The notes beneath the pieces are model-generated. The model ran no database searches. It was not told the origin of the DNA and saw only the letters and a list, made by a program, of their open reading frames with translations. Below, in pieces: positions 51,242-60,180 of a DNA stretch of 64,000 nt (position 1 is its first letter; every line of letters starts with the position of its first letter). Origin of the DNA: Leucobacter tardus (GTDB taxonomy: Bacteria > Actinomycetota > Actinomycetes > Actinomycetales > Microbacteriaceae); assembly GCF_017583045.1 (NCBI RefSeq), contig NZ_JAGFBF010000001.1:248001-312000 (forward strand). The letters are read 5' to 3'. The translations under genes and the position numbers were made by a program.

Positions 51242-53263
51242 CTACAAGGGTGAACCCGACGACGTTGCGACGGTGCCGGCGACGGCTCCCTCGGCGGATC
51301 GGACAACGACCACCACCAACGGACCGTATGCGGGTCGCCACTCGCTGTGCCGATGTTCGTATCGACCGGCGTCACTCACGACGTCGCCGCTGATCCGGTT
51401 CGCCTCGAGGCTGGCCGGCACTCGCACGCCATCGACGAACACGGCGCACTCCGCTGCCGTTCCTCCGACGACGTGGGCGGTGATCCCGACAACGGTGCGC
51501 TGGTCGTCACTCGTCACCGTGACGGTATCGCACTGCACCGCCACGGCTCCGGGCCGCGCCGCGACGGCGTCCGCGAAGACCTGTTCTTCGTCGAGTTCCG
51601 GTGTGCGCTGCGGCACGCCGCGGCGCACACGCATCCGTTCAATGGCTGACGCGACCTGCACGAGTCGCACGTCCGCGTACGCGGCCCCGGCGATAGTGAG
51701 CCCCACCGGCATACGGGTGTCGCGCATGATGCCCAGCGGAAGGGTCACCGTGGGAATGCCGAGGTGACGGGGCACGAGGTTGCCGTTCGAGACCCACACC
51801 CCGTTCTTCCAGGCGAGGTCTGCCGATGCGGGGTTCGTGTCGGCGTCCGAGGGTCCGACATCCGCAGCGGACGGAAAGATCACGGCGTCGAACTTGTGCT
51901 CCGTCAACCACGATTCGAAGTCCACCTGACGGGTGCGCTCGAGACCGCGCACCCCGTGCTCCAGAGAACCGATATCCTGCCACGACACGACTCCATCTGC
52001 GGCTCGATCCACATAGTCGGCGATGTCGTAGGCGATGTCGAAGTCGAAGACGCCGAAGCGATCGGGCAGTGAACCCGTGGGGGCGGGGAATACCCGGGAT
52101 GCCTCGACATCCTTCAGGCGGCACAACTGCGGGTCACCGTTGCGCTGCAGGAAGTCGTCCATCGCCCAGACGGAGAGCGCGCCGATCTCGTCACGGAGGA
52201 ACGCGTCGCTCACCCAGCCGCGATCGCTGATGCTGGGGTCGCCGGGATGGAGACCCTCGTAGTTGTCGACCACGGGGAAGGAGGTTTCGATCACCTCGGC
52301 ACCTGCGCGCTCGAGGTCCTCGCACATCTCTCTCCAGAGCTGTATGACGGAATCACGGGTATCGATCGGGTACGTGCTATCGGGGTCACCATTGACGTAG
52401 ATCCGGGGCACGGCGAACCGCACGCCGGCCAGAGGCAGGTCCGGGATCTGCGACGGAGATTCGTTGACCACGGTAGAGGGTGCCGGGATCGGAACGAACG
52501 GTTGCGTCCGCCAGAAATCACCCGCTGCCTCGGGGTCGTCCACGAGGAGCACATCGAGAACATGCTTCAGGTCAGTCACCGACCGCGTGTGCGGCACGAC
52601 GACATCCATGGTCGGCACGAGCGGCCAGTTTCCGCGCACAGAGATCATGCCCCGGGACGGCGTGTAGGCGACGAGCGAGTTGTTCGACGCGGGTGCTCGG
52701 CCCGACGACCAGGTCTCCTCGCCCAGACCGAACGCAGCGAAGGAGGCCGCCGTCGCTGTGCCGGATCCATTCGAGGATCCCGATCCGAATGCCGAAGTCA
52801 GGTAGTCCGGGTGGTAGGGCGATTCGGCCCGCCCGGAGAGCCCGCGCTGCATACCGCCTGCGGCCATCGGCGGCATATTCGTCAGCCCGAGGAACACCGC
52901 ACCCGCCTCGCGGAGCTGTTGCACGGCGAACGCATCGTACTGGGCGATGAGCTTCTCGAACGCCGGCGACCCGGCCGCAACCGGAAGGCCCGTCACGCAG
53001 TAGCTGTCTTTCGCAGTGAACGGGATGCCGTCGAGCGGACCGAGCGGGCACCCGGAAGCGCGTCGGATATCGGAATCCCGCGCCTCCTCGAAGGCACGAG
53101 GATTCACCGTGGTCATCGCGTTGAGGCGGGGCCCCGACCGATCGAACGCTGCGACACGGTTCAGGTACCGCGCCACCAGTTCGACGCTGGTGGTCGCACC
53201 GACTGCCAGAGCGTCGTGCAGGTCATCGATAGTGGCCTCCACTACGGAGAAACGGCGTGGCAT
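51242..53263 (-). CDS. Amidase signature-family enzyme, extended
   Basis: 673 residues, clearly longer than usual amidases (about 450-560). The catalytic Ser-cisSer-Lys region is visible: FTAKDSYCV for the Lys, FGSGSSNGSGTATAASFAAFG for the serines, then EETWSSGRAPASNNSL. The last 130 residues (TVTVTSDDQRTVVGITAHVV onward) form an extra beta-rich domain. Amidases of this group hydrolyse small amides or amide esters. The start MPRRF at 53263 has AGGTGA nine bases upstream; ATG 53281 is the alternative. The TetR gene behind its promoter is the likely regulator. Confidence 0.85.
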   Translation of the reverse strand: MPRRFSVVEATIDDLHDALAVGATTSVELVARYLNRVAAFDRSGPRLNAMTTVNPRAFEEARDSDIRRASGCPLGPLDGIPFTAKDSYCVTGLPVAAGSPAFEKLIAQYDAFAVQQLREAGAVFLGLTNMPPMAAGGMQRGLSGRAESPYHPDYLTSAFGSGSSNGSGTATAASFAAFGLGEETWSSGRAPASNNSLVAYTPSRGMISVRGNWPLVPTMDVVVPHTRSVTDLKHVLDVLLVDDPEAAGDFWRTQPFVPIPAPSTVVNESPSQIPDLPLAGVRFAVPRIYVNGDPDSTYPIDTRDSVIQLWREMCEDLERAGAEVIETSFPVVDNYEGLHPGDPSISDRGWVSDAFLRDEIGALSVWAMDDFLQRNGDPQLCRLKDVEASRVFPAPTGSLPDRFGVFDFDIAYDIADYVDRAADGVVSWQDIGSLEHGVRGLERTRQVDFESWLTEHKFDAVIFPSAADVGPSDADTNPASADLAWKNGVWVSNGNLVPRHLGIPTVTLPLGIMRDTRMPVGLTIAGAAYADVRLVQVASAIERMRVRRGVPQRTPELDEEQVFADAVAARPGAVAVQCDTVTVTSDDQRTVVGITAHVVGGTAAECAVFVDGVRVPASLEANRISGDVVSDAGRYEHRHSEWRPAYGPLVVVVVRSAEGAVAGTVATSSGSPL

Positions 53264-53316
53264 GACAGTGCTCACCTTCATTCGATCGACATGCGCGCAC
53301 TCGCGCGCTGATGCTA

Positions 53317-53331
53317 AAACATACACTGTTT
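53317..53331. promoter_or_regulatory. Candidate TetR operator upstream of the amidase
   Basis: Inverted repeat AAACA, five bases, TGTTT at 53317-53331, about 55 bp upstream of the amidase start in a short AT-rich island. It overlaps a minus-strand -10-like TATGTT. Confidence 0.45.
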
Positions 53332-53432
53332 GTTTCATCTGTACCAGTCGATGCACCACTTCGTGACGGCACAGCGCACCGGGTTCGCCGCCGAAGGCAT
53401 GAGAATCTGCCCGAGTCGAACTCAGTCCGATG

Positions 53433-54062
53433 TCAGGTTGCGCTTCGGGGTCGAGCGTTCGCCACGAGCATCGACAGACCCATTTCGAAGGCGCGCGTCG
53501 CCACCGGGTCCTGGGGATCTTCTTCCGAGAGCGATGCGTACGCACGGGCGAAATTCGGGAAGGACGCCTCCTGCCCGGCAGGATCGAACATGACAGCGGG
53601 CCCGGCCAGATCGAGCACGCTTCCGAGGATGAACGACTCGAATGCGGTCAGCAACGGGAGGACTTCGCTGCTGGACCAACCCACCGATTGGGCGGCGATC
53701 GCGAAATCCTCGTACTCCGCGAGCAGCACAGACGACGATGCCGGGGTCGTCATCAGGATCGGGACGACGAGCGGGTGCTGCGCGAAGGCGAGACGGTACG
53801 AGCGTGCCCACTCCCGGAGTCCGTCCTCCCACGTCAGCTCACGGAGTGGTGCCGAGACGATGCGCGCGGATACCAGCGCCCGAACATCCTCGATCATGGC
53901 GGCTCGATTGGGCACGTGGTTGTAGAGGGATGCCGGATTGACGTTGAGCTCGGCTGCCACGCGCCGAATGCTCGCCCCCGGGGCACCATCACGATCGATG
54001 AGTGCCAACGCGGTCGAGGCGATCAGGCTTCGACTGAGCAGAGGTTGGGGCGGACGCGCGAT
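53433..54062 (-). CDS. TetR-family regulator with a probable ATC start
   Basis: 209 residues if translation begins at ATC 54062. The frame opens just after a TGA, then reads ARPPQPLLSRSLIASTALAL, the expected TetR N-terminus, and the helix-turn-helix SIRRVAAELNVNPASLYNHV. AAGGAG stands seven bases before the ATC, ideal for a start codon. No ATG or GTG is available before the first helix; TTG 54008 would remove the first helix of the DNA-binding domain. Probably regulates the amidase gene downstream on the same strand. Confidence 0.82.
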   Translation of the reverse strand: MARPPQPLLSRSLIASTALALIDRDGAPGASIRRVAAELNVNPASLYNHVPNRAAMIEDVRALVSARIVSAPLRELTWEDGLREWARSYRLAFAQHPLVVPILMTTPASSSVLLAEYEDFAIAAQSVGWSSSEVLPLLTAFESFILGSVLDLAGPAVMFDPAGQEASFPNFARAYASLSEEDPQDPVATRAFEMGLSMLVANARPRSAT

Positions 54063-54178
54063 GTCGGGACTCCTTCAGTCGTGCCATACGGGTGGAGGAC
54101 CGTACCGTCTCGGTCCAGGCCCTCATGATGGTCTCACTGTAGCGAGTCCTCCACGATGGCACTCGGGCGCGGGGAGCC

Positions 54179-54658
54179 TCACCCGCCGAAGAGCCGCGAC
54201 CAGAACCCTCGCCGCTGTGACCAGCCGAGGCCGGTGAGGGCGTCGACGATCGGTCGCTTGACATCTTCAGTCGAGAAGCGTGTCTCCCAACCGTGCCCGG
54301 AGGTGATTCCGTGACGGTCCGACGATTCCGCCCCTACCGCGAAGTCCTTCCTGAACGACCGCTGGTACACCCGACCCCGGAACTGGGTGGACGAGAAGCT
54401 CGCGCCGGAGATCCCAACGCTCGTCTCGCTCCCGCTGGTGAACTCCGAGAACTGCCACGTCGCCTGCGCGGGATCGAGCACGATACGCAGCTCGTACTCC
54501 TGCTCGTATGCGCCGGCGGCGAGGATGTTGTGCCACCGGGCATCTGCCCATTTCCACCGCGCGACCGCACCCTCCGGTGTCGGCTCGATGACGAAGGGCA
54601 GGGTGTCCGCATTCAGGGCGATGATTCGCTGCTGAGCCTCGGCGAAGGGTGCTGGCAT
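54179..54658 (-). CDS. Hypothetical protein
   Basis: 159 residues, soluble, without signal peptide. Mixed alpha/beta with WHNILAAGAYEQEYELRIVL and a conserved-looking end ITSGHGWETRFSTEDVKRPI-VDALTGLGW. Family not recognised. TACACT lies six bases before the ATG (leaderless), and the divergent YbaK gene starts 61 bp away. Confidence 0.6.
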   Translation of the reverse strand: MPAPFAEAQQRIIALNADTLPFVIEPTPEGAVARWKWADARWHNILAAGAYEQEYELRIVLDPAQATWQFSEFTSGSETSVGISGASFSSTQFRGRVYQRSFRKDFAVGAESSDRHGITSGHGWETRFSTEDVKRPIVDALTGLGWSQRRGFWSRLFGG

Positions 54659-54719
54659 GGTCCGAGTGTACGGGTCCGCGCCACCCCATCGCCGTCGCCT
54701 CTCGAGGCACAATGAAAGG

Positions 54720-55226
54720 GTGAAACCCTCCCGGTCGGCGCGACGAGCCCCCGCGACTCCCGCGCTGCAGGTCTTGCACCTTGCAGACATCGCTCACGTC
54801 GTGCACGAGTTCGCGCACGATCCCTCGAGCGCACTGCCCTACGGACTGGAGGCCGCCGAGGCACTGGGCGCAGATCCGGCGCGCGTCTTCAAGACGCTGG
54901 TGACCGTGGTCGACGAGGCTCTCGTCGTGGCGATCGTGCCGGTGACCGCACGCCTCGACCTCAAGGCGCTCGCTGCGACCGTGCACGGTCGACGGGCATC
55001 GCTGGCCGACGCCGCTCTGGCCGAACGCGCGACCGGGTACGTCACCGGCGGAATCTCACCGTTCGGGCAGCGCAGACGGTTGCGCACCGTGATCGATGAG
55101 CACGCGCTGGATCACGAGACGATCTGGGTCAGTGCCGGCCGCCGCGGGCTCGAAGTCGAGATCGCAACCACCGCCGTGATCGCGGTTACCGAGGCGATCT
55201 CGGCTCGGCTCACACGCGAATCGTGA
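54720..55226 (+). CDS. ybaK: YbaK/EbsC-type aminoacyl-tRNA deacylase
   Basis: 168 residues. VFKTLVTVVDEALVVAIVPV and GYVTGGISPFGQRRRLRTVID carry the YbaK motifs; Lys in FKTL is the key catalytic-site residue in the Cys-tRNA(Pro) deacylase family. It clears mischarged Cys from tRNA-Pro. GTG 54720 with CACAAT six bases before it suggests a leaderless start; the nearest upstream ATG runs only two codons before a stop. Confidence 0.88.
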   Translation: MKPSRSARRAPATPALQVLHLADIAHVVHEFAHDPSSALPYGLEAAEALGADPARVFKTLVTVVDEALVVAIVPVTARLDLKALAATVHGRRASLADAALAERATGYVTGGISPFGQRRRLRTVIDEHALDHETIWVSAGRRGLEVEIATTAVIAVTEAISARLTRES

Positions 55227-55300
55227 GCGTCTCTCTCCCCTCTCACGGAGTTCCGTGCGCCCGTGTGGCGAAAAACACACCGAAATGGCATTCTAAGTTC

Positions 55301-55621
55301 ATGGGACACCTTCACTACGACGGTCAAGACTACGACTTCGAGGACAGGTTGCTCGCGCACATCAAGACCGCGACCGGGCAGAAGCTCCGGCGTTTCGAGC
55401 CGTTCTTCTTGAACTGGAACAAGTCCTTGAAAGAGGGAGATGGGCGTATGGCGATCTGGATCTCGCCATACGTACCCCTCACGGTCCGGTACTCGGGAGG
55501 ACGGCAGCCAGAGATCAATCCCGTGTGGGTGAAAGTGCTTGAAGACACGGCGAACCAGCCCTACGGCATGCAGGTCATGTCGGAAGAGCAGGCGGAGCGG
55601 TACGCGAAGGAGCACTACTGA
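55301..55621 (+). CDS. DUF7882 family protein, copy 2
   Basis: 106 residues: MGHLHYDGQDYDFEDRLLA, then HIKTATGQKLRRFEPFFLNW and AIWISPYVPLTVRYSGG. Same architecture as the protein at 30463-30750 but divergent in sequence, so these are old paralogues. No enzymatic motif. The 127 bp that follow contain no clear gene. Confidence 0.75.
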   Translation: MGHLHYDGQDYDFEDRLLAHIKTATGQKLRRFEPFFLNWNKSLKEGDGRMAIWISPYVPLTVRYSGGRQPEINPVWVKVLEDTANQPYGMQVMSEEQAERYAKEHY

Positions 55622-55748
55622 CATCCGACGACGCGAGCATGGTCGTGCCGCTCGGTCGTTGGTGTATGACTGGCGATGAACCTGGCTGGATCTCGGTGCG
55701 CGCGGTACCCGCACTCGTGCACCGGTCCGACGACGGCGCGGGGAGCGT

Positions 55749-57710
55749 CTAGTAGGTGATGCTCGGCGCGAGCAAGCCGCCGACCACCGCGACGTACCCG
55801 AGCGCCGCGAAACCCGACGCGACGACGACGGACGTCCCGAGGCCGAACCATGATCGCGTACCGGGGCTCGACCCGATCTGCCGACCACGCACCCACACCG
55901 TGAGAGCGGCAGGAATGATGCCCAGCACTGCGAGCAGTGTGAGGATCTGAGCGCTCCGGATGAGCACCCCGGACACCGGCGGACCGTCCGACAGCAACGC
56001 GGAGGCGATCACCGCCCACAGTGCTCCGGCACCGACGAGTGCGATGAGCGCAGCGAGACGAGCACGAGTCAGGATCCTCTCGCCGGGAGCCGTCGGTCGA
56101 GGTCGCCGGTACCAACGACGCATCAGCATCGGCAGCGGCGCGGTGACCAGCGCGGCTGCCAGAATCACCAGCGCGGCGACGGCGAGACCGGCAAGCACCG
56201 CTCGACTCTCGGGCATCGGCTGCAGCGCGAAGGCCGGATTGAGTCCGACAGCCCGCACCTCGCCGTCACGCTGATCGACGGGAACGCGCCGCATCCCGTC
56301 GACCTCCTGCCACACCCAGGGCTCCACCTCGATGAACTCCACCGGTGTTCCGCTGGCGTCCGTGAGCGCGGAAATGGTGACGGTCTCCCCACTCCCTTGC
56401 GCGATCTCGACGCTGGAGAGCGCGAAGAACAGTCGCATGAACGTCGTCTCTCCGCGCCTGGCGACCTGATACGAGCCGGTGATCGCGTCGGCGTGCTGGG
56501 CGGCGGTGTTCGTGACGTCGCCGATGCCAGCACGCTGATCCGGGAAGTAGCGATCCGCGAAAGCCTGCGACAGCGTGTCGCGTATCGCCGTCGTGGCGTC
56601 CCCCCGAAGTCCGGTGCTGTTCAACGAGATGAAGATCCCAGACCGGTCTTCGGGGTACAGGTCGAGTTGCGCGTGGAACGCGGTCAGGTCTCCACCATGA
56701 CTGATCACGCGATGTCCGTTGCGGTCGCTTTCGAAGAAGCCCAGCGCCATGCGGGGTCCGAGAGCGAGCCCTCCGAGGTCATCCGCGGTCAGCGCGGGTT
56801 GGTGGAGTTGCTCGAGGGCCGATGGACCGAGCAGCGTCGTACGATCGGGCAACTGGGCGAGCATGAACGCGCTCATGTCGGATGCGGTCGCCGATATCGC
56901 TCCGGCGGGGGCCGGCGAGTTCATCTCGAACGGGATCTCGGCTCCGCCGGCGTGATCGTACCCCTTCGACAGTGTTGCTTGAGCGTCCGAGGGGAGCGGC
57001 TGCTCGAGGGTGGCGTGGCGCATGCCTGCCGGGTCGAAGATCTCCCGCTGCACATAGTCGGCGTATGGCTCTTCCATGACATGTTCGACTACATACGCGG
57101 CGAGACCGTTCGAGTAGTTCGAATACGCGGGAGTGGTGCCCGGGCGGAAGATCTGCTCGGGCGGGTCAATGGTGACGGCGTCTCGCAGAGTGGGGGCTGC
57201 GGTGTCGGGATCGCCGATGACTCCGGCGACCTTGTCTTCGAATCCGGCCGTATGGGTCAGGAGGTGACGCAGCGTGACCGGCTCCGCGAACTGAGTGTCG
57301 AGCTCGAAATCGAGGTATTGCTGCACCGGCACATCGAGATCGAGGAGATCGCGTTCGACGAGCTGCATCACGGCGGTGGCGGTGACCAGTTTCGAGATCG
57401 AGCCGATCCGGAACAGACTTTGGTGGGGATCTACGGCCGCACCCTCGACCTCGTCAGTCGTGCCGAAACCGCGTTCGGTCACGACCTCGCCGTTGCCGAC
57501 GACCGCAACGGTCGCCCCGACGATGCCCTCTCGCTCGAGCAGAGGCGGGAGGAATCCGTCCAGCCACGCATCGACGTCTTCTCGCACGAGCGGGTGGGCA
57601 TCCCGCGCCGGTGCCGTTGCGTGCGCAGTTGCGCCCCCGGCCGCAATGAGCGTCAGGGTGATCGTCATCAGCACAGCACCGTGAGCGATTCGCCGGGCAT
57701 GAGCGAGCAT
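55749..57710 (-). CDS. Beta-lactamase-family serine hydrolase with membrane tail
   Basis: 653 residues. Signal peptide to about residue 35, then a class C beta-lactamase/D-alanyl-carboxypeptidase-like domain: SISK at 104-107 (nucleophile Ser and Lys), YSN at 196-198, and HGG in VISHGGDLTAFHAQ. After about residue 450 come a lipocalin-like region and then four membrane helices near the C-terminus. Such proteins hydrolyse esters or peptides outside the cell. GAGG precedes the ATG. Substrate unknown. Confidence 0.88.
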   Translation of the reverse strand: MLAHARRIAHGAVLMTITLTLIAAGGATAHATAPARDAHPLVREDVDAWLDGFLPPLLEREGIVGATVAVVGNGEVVTERGFGTTDEVEGAAVDPHQSLFRIGSISKLVTATAVMQLVERDLLDLDVPVQQYLDFELDTQFAEPVTLRHLLTHTAGFEDKVAGVIGDPDTAAPTLRDAVTIDPPEQIFRPGTTPAYSNYSNGLAAYVVEHVMEEPYADYVQREIFDPAGMRHATLEQPLPSDAQATLSKGYDHAGGAEIPFEMNSPAPAGAISATASDMSAFMLAQLPDRTTLLGPSALEQLHQPALTADDLGGLALGPRMALGFFESDRNGHRVISHGGDLTAFHAQLDLYPEDRSGIFISLNSTGLRGDATTAIRDTLSQAFADRYFPDQRAGIGDVTNTAAQHADAITGSYQVARRGETTFMRLFFALSSVEIAQGSGETVTISALTDASGTPVEFIEVEPWVWQEVDGMRRVPVDQRDGEVRAVGLNPAFALQPMPESRAVLAGLAVAALVILAAALVTAPLPMLMRRWYRRPRPTAPGERILTRARLAALIALVGAGALWAVIASALLSDGPPVSGVLIRSAQILTLLAVLGIIPAALTVWVRGRQIGSSPGTRSWFGLGTSVVVASGFAALGYVAVVGGLLAPSITY

Positions 57711-57827
57711 CTGAGTTCCTCGGGTTCGGCAAAACGGAAAGATCAATCCTGGAATGAATCTATCGTGCGACTCGCCGGTGGGATGCATGCGACACCTTGG
57801 GCGCCGATCAGGCGGTGACGCCGAGGT

Positions 57828-58031
57828 TCACGAGCGGCCTGAGGACTCCGCGTAGCGTCTCGCGCGTCGCTGCGTGCGAATGATCTGCCAGATGATCGCC
57901 GTGAGCACCGCGGTCACGAGCAGTGCGGTCAACGTGATCGTCGTCGTGAGCTCGGAGACCGCACCGAATGCTTTCAGCACCAGGACCACCACGCCCAGCA
58001 GAACGAAGCCTGCTCCCACCACGAATCTCAT
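57828..58031 (-). CDS. Small membrane protein
   Basis: 67 residues, two membrane helices (FVVGAGFVLLGVVVLVLKAF and TITLTALLVTAVLTAIIWQI) and a basic end TQRRARRYAESSG. GAGAGGGG lies near the ATG at 58031. No family is recognised. Confidence 0.55.
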   Translation of the reverse strand: MRFVVGAGFVLLGVVVLVLKAFGAVSELTTTITLTALLVTAVLTAIIWQIIRTQRRARRYAESSGRS

Positions 58032-58106
58032 GCATCCCCTCTCCGGTTCGACTCCGAGTCTCACGCCCGGAGGGTGCTCAGGGCAACCTCGAGCCATCGG
58101 GTACGC

Positions 58107-58134
58107 GTCCGGCGAACGGCGTCCGGCGAACGGC
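58107..58134. repeat. Tandem 14-bp duplication
   Basis: Two perfect copies of GTCCGGCGAACGGC in the gap before the DUF4333 gene end. Recent short duplication; no function apparent. Confidence 0.7.
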
Positions 58135-58141
58135 GAGGACC

Positions 58142-58471
58142 CTACCCCTGGGGCGTCTCCGCGACCTCGACGGAGACCGTGTAATCGGTGCCGTCCACGT
58201 CGTCGATGGTGACGGGCGCGTCGAACGTCGAGCCGGTGTTCGGGTCGGTCAGCACGCAGTCGACGACCGTTCCATCGACGAGGTCCACCTGCTCATCGCC
58301 GCAGTCCATCTCGGGGCGAAGACCGATCTGCTCCTCGAGCGCCCCGGCTGAAGTATCCGCGATGTCGGACGCCGGGACCGTGAGGTTCGCGTCGGCGCTC
58401 ACCGTGCATCCCGACAGGAGCGCCGTAGCGAGGAGGCCGAGTGAGACGAGAGCGACTGACCGCGTGAACAT
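58142..58471 (-). CDS. DUF4333 lipoprotein
   Basis: 109 residues. Signal peptide with lipobox LLSGC near residue 22, then a small alpha/beta domain with two cysteines (PEMDCGDEQVDLVDGTVVDC), the DUF4333 pattern. Exported, anchored to the membrane; function unknown. TAGGCT lies six bases before the ATG (leaderless). Confidence 0.8.
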   Translation of the reverse strand: MFTRSVALVSLGLLATALLSGCTVSADANLTVPASDIADTSAGALEEQIGLRPEMDCGDEQVDLVDGTVVDCVLTDPNTGSTFDAPVTIDDVDGTDYTVSVEVAETPQG

Positions 58472-58515
58472 GCTCCCAGCCTAGGGGGCGCAACGCACCC
58501 TCCGCGGCGCGATGC

Positions 58516-58749
58516 TCATTCCGATGCCCCAGAGTTCCGATCCCGAGAGCCCCAGTCACGATCTCGATTCCGAGAACGCGCGCGCCGCATGCTCTCGATC
58601 GCGGCCGTGAAGATGATGGAGGCGAGTATCGCCAGCGCCCACCTGACAGCGAGATGCATGTCGGTCACCATCTCGAGCGCCCCGTTCACGACGAAGGCGA
58701 TGAGCACGCTGCTGATCACGACGAGCATCTGTTTTCGCTGCGGAGTCAT
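58516..58749 (-). CDS. Small basic membrane protein
   Basis: 77 residues: KQMLVVISSVLIAFVVNGAL and WALAILASIIFTAAIES as two membrane helices, ending in a strongly charged tail (RRARSRNRDRDWGSRDRN). No family recognised; start at the ATG 58749, before which no clear ribosome site is seen. Confidence 0.5.
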   Translation of the reverse strand: MTPQRKQMLVVISSVLIAFVVNGALEMVTDMHLAVRWALAILASIIFTAAIESMRRARSRNRDRDWGSRDRNSGASE

Positions 58750-58798
58750 TCGTGCAGTCAAACAGTCCGGCCACGAGGATCGCAACGCGCAGGACTGT

Positions 58799-60142
58799 TC
58801 ACTCGCGGTCGGGTGCCTCGGTGCCGTCCGTCACCGCGTCCGTGCCGTCGACGGGCGCCGCGTCGACGGCACCCGATCCTGCCGGACGCTTCGTGAAGCG
58901 ACGGATCACGCTCATCCATGCCAGGCGGTCTTGAACCGCCAGGGCTTCCTGCTGAGCCGACCGCTTCACGGCCGCCTCTTTCTCACGCTGCTCCATCGCT
59001 CTGGCCTCCGGATCTCCGCGCCACTCTTCGTGCTTCAGATATCGAGTCGCGCGGTTCACGAACGCCAGAACCGGCACCGCGAGCAGCGCACCCGCGAGGT
59101 CCAGCAGCGTCGTACCGGCGGTGACCGCGAGAATCACTGCGAGGGGGTGCAGTCGGACGGCTTTGCCCATCACGATGGGTTGCAAGATGTTCGATTCGAT
59201 CTGCTGCACCAGGAGCACGACACCCAGCATGAGGAGCGCGTTGCCCCACCCGTTGGCCACCAGGGCGAGGATCACGGCTACGGCGCCGGTGACCACGGCG
59301 CCCACGATCGGGATGAACGATCCGAGGAAGACCAGAACCGCCACGGGCAGCGCCAGCGGCACGCCCAGGAGGGCAGCGCCCACGCCGATTCCGACTGCAT
59401 CGACGCCGGCGACGAAGACCTGCACCCGCATGTATGAACCGAGTGCGGTCCACCCGTGACGGCCGGCTCCGTGGATGGCTGCTCGGTGCTGACCGGGAGC
59501 GAACAGCACCAGGAAGTCCCAGATCTTCCGTCCGTCGGCGAGGAAGAACACCAGCGTGAACAGGGCGAGGATGCTCCCGACGATGACACTGCCCGCGGTC
59601 GAACTGATGGCGATCGCGCCGCCGAGAATGGCATCGGCGTTCTCCTGCAGATACGCCAGCCCCTCCTCGAGACCCTGGTTGATCTGATCCGTCGACAACT
59701 GGACACCCAGATTCGCTGCCGTGTCCTCAGCGACGGTGACGAGCTTGAAGAGACCTTCAGTAACCTGATTCGCCATCTCTGAGAACCCGCGGAACAGCTG
59801 CTGGCTGACGAGGAACAACAGGCCGGTGACGAACGCGATCAGCACGATGAGTGTCGTGATCGCCGCCAGAAACCTCGGAAACTTGAGCTTCACGAGCAGG
59901 TCGTGCAGGGGACGCAAGAGCGTCGCAAGCAGTGCGGCGACGAGGAGCGGGATCAACAGCAGCGAGAGGTGGCCCAGCAGCCAGATCAACGTACCCGTCA
60001 GGATCAGGATGATGATGATGCGCCACGACCATGCGGCGGCGATTCGAACACCCCACGGCACGTCGTTCTGGATACGTTCTTCTTCCGTCAACCGTGGAGG
60101 CGCGTGGCTCTCCGTCGGTTCGGGTGTGTCAGGTGCGCTCAT
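58799..60142 (-). CDS. AI-2E family transporter
   Basis: 447 residues with about eight membrane helices. AI-2E family (PF01594) signs: HLSLLLIPLLVAALLATLLRPL, LALFTLVFFLADGRKIWDFL, and the C-terminal FLGSFIPIVGAVVTGAVAVI. Some members export autoinducer-2 or act as Na+/H+ antiporters; substrate unknown here. A charged C-terminal tail of about 80 residues is extra. CAGGAT lies six bases before the ATG. Confidence 0.88.
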   Translation of the reverse strand: MSAPDTPEPTESHAPPRLTEEERIQNDVPWGVRIAAAWSWRIIIILILTGTLIWLLGHLSLLLIPLLVAALLATLLRPLHDLLVKLKFPRFLAAITTLIVLIAFVTGLLFLVSQQLFRGFSEMANQVTEGLFKLVTVAEDTAANLGVQLSTDQINQGLEEGLAYLQENADAILGGAIAISSTAGSVIVGSILALFTLVFFLADGRKIWDFLVLFAPGQHRAAIHGAGRHGWTALGSYMRVQVFVAGVDAVGIGVGAALLGVPLALPVAVLVFLGSFIPIVGAVVTGAVAVILALVANGWGNALLMLGVVLLVQQIESNILQPIVMGKAVRLHPLAVILAVTAGTTLLDLAGALLAVPVLAFVNRATRYLKHEEWRGDPEARAMEQREKEAAVKRSAQQEALAVQDRLAWMSVIRRFTKRPAGSGAVDAAPVDGTDAVTDGTEAPDRE

Positions 60143-60180
60143 CGGTACATCCTGGCACGCGGGTTTCATGTTCCGGCACC

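Noticed and set aside
55639-55752. Small plus-strand frame after the second DUF7882 gene
   Set aside because: 37 codons without ribosome site, leaderless box or hydrophobic pattern.
58107-58134. Tandem 14-bp copies as a regulatory iteron
   Set aside because: Only two copies, located behind convergent small genes, so a chance duplication is simpler.
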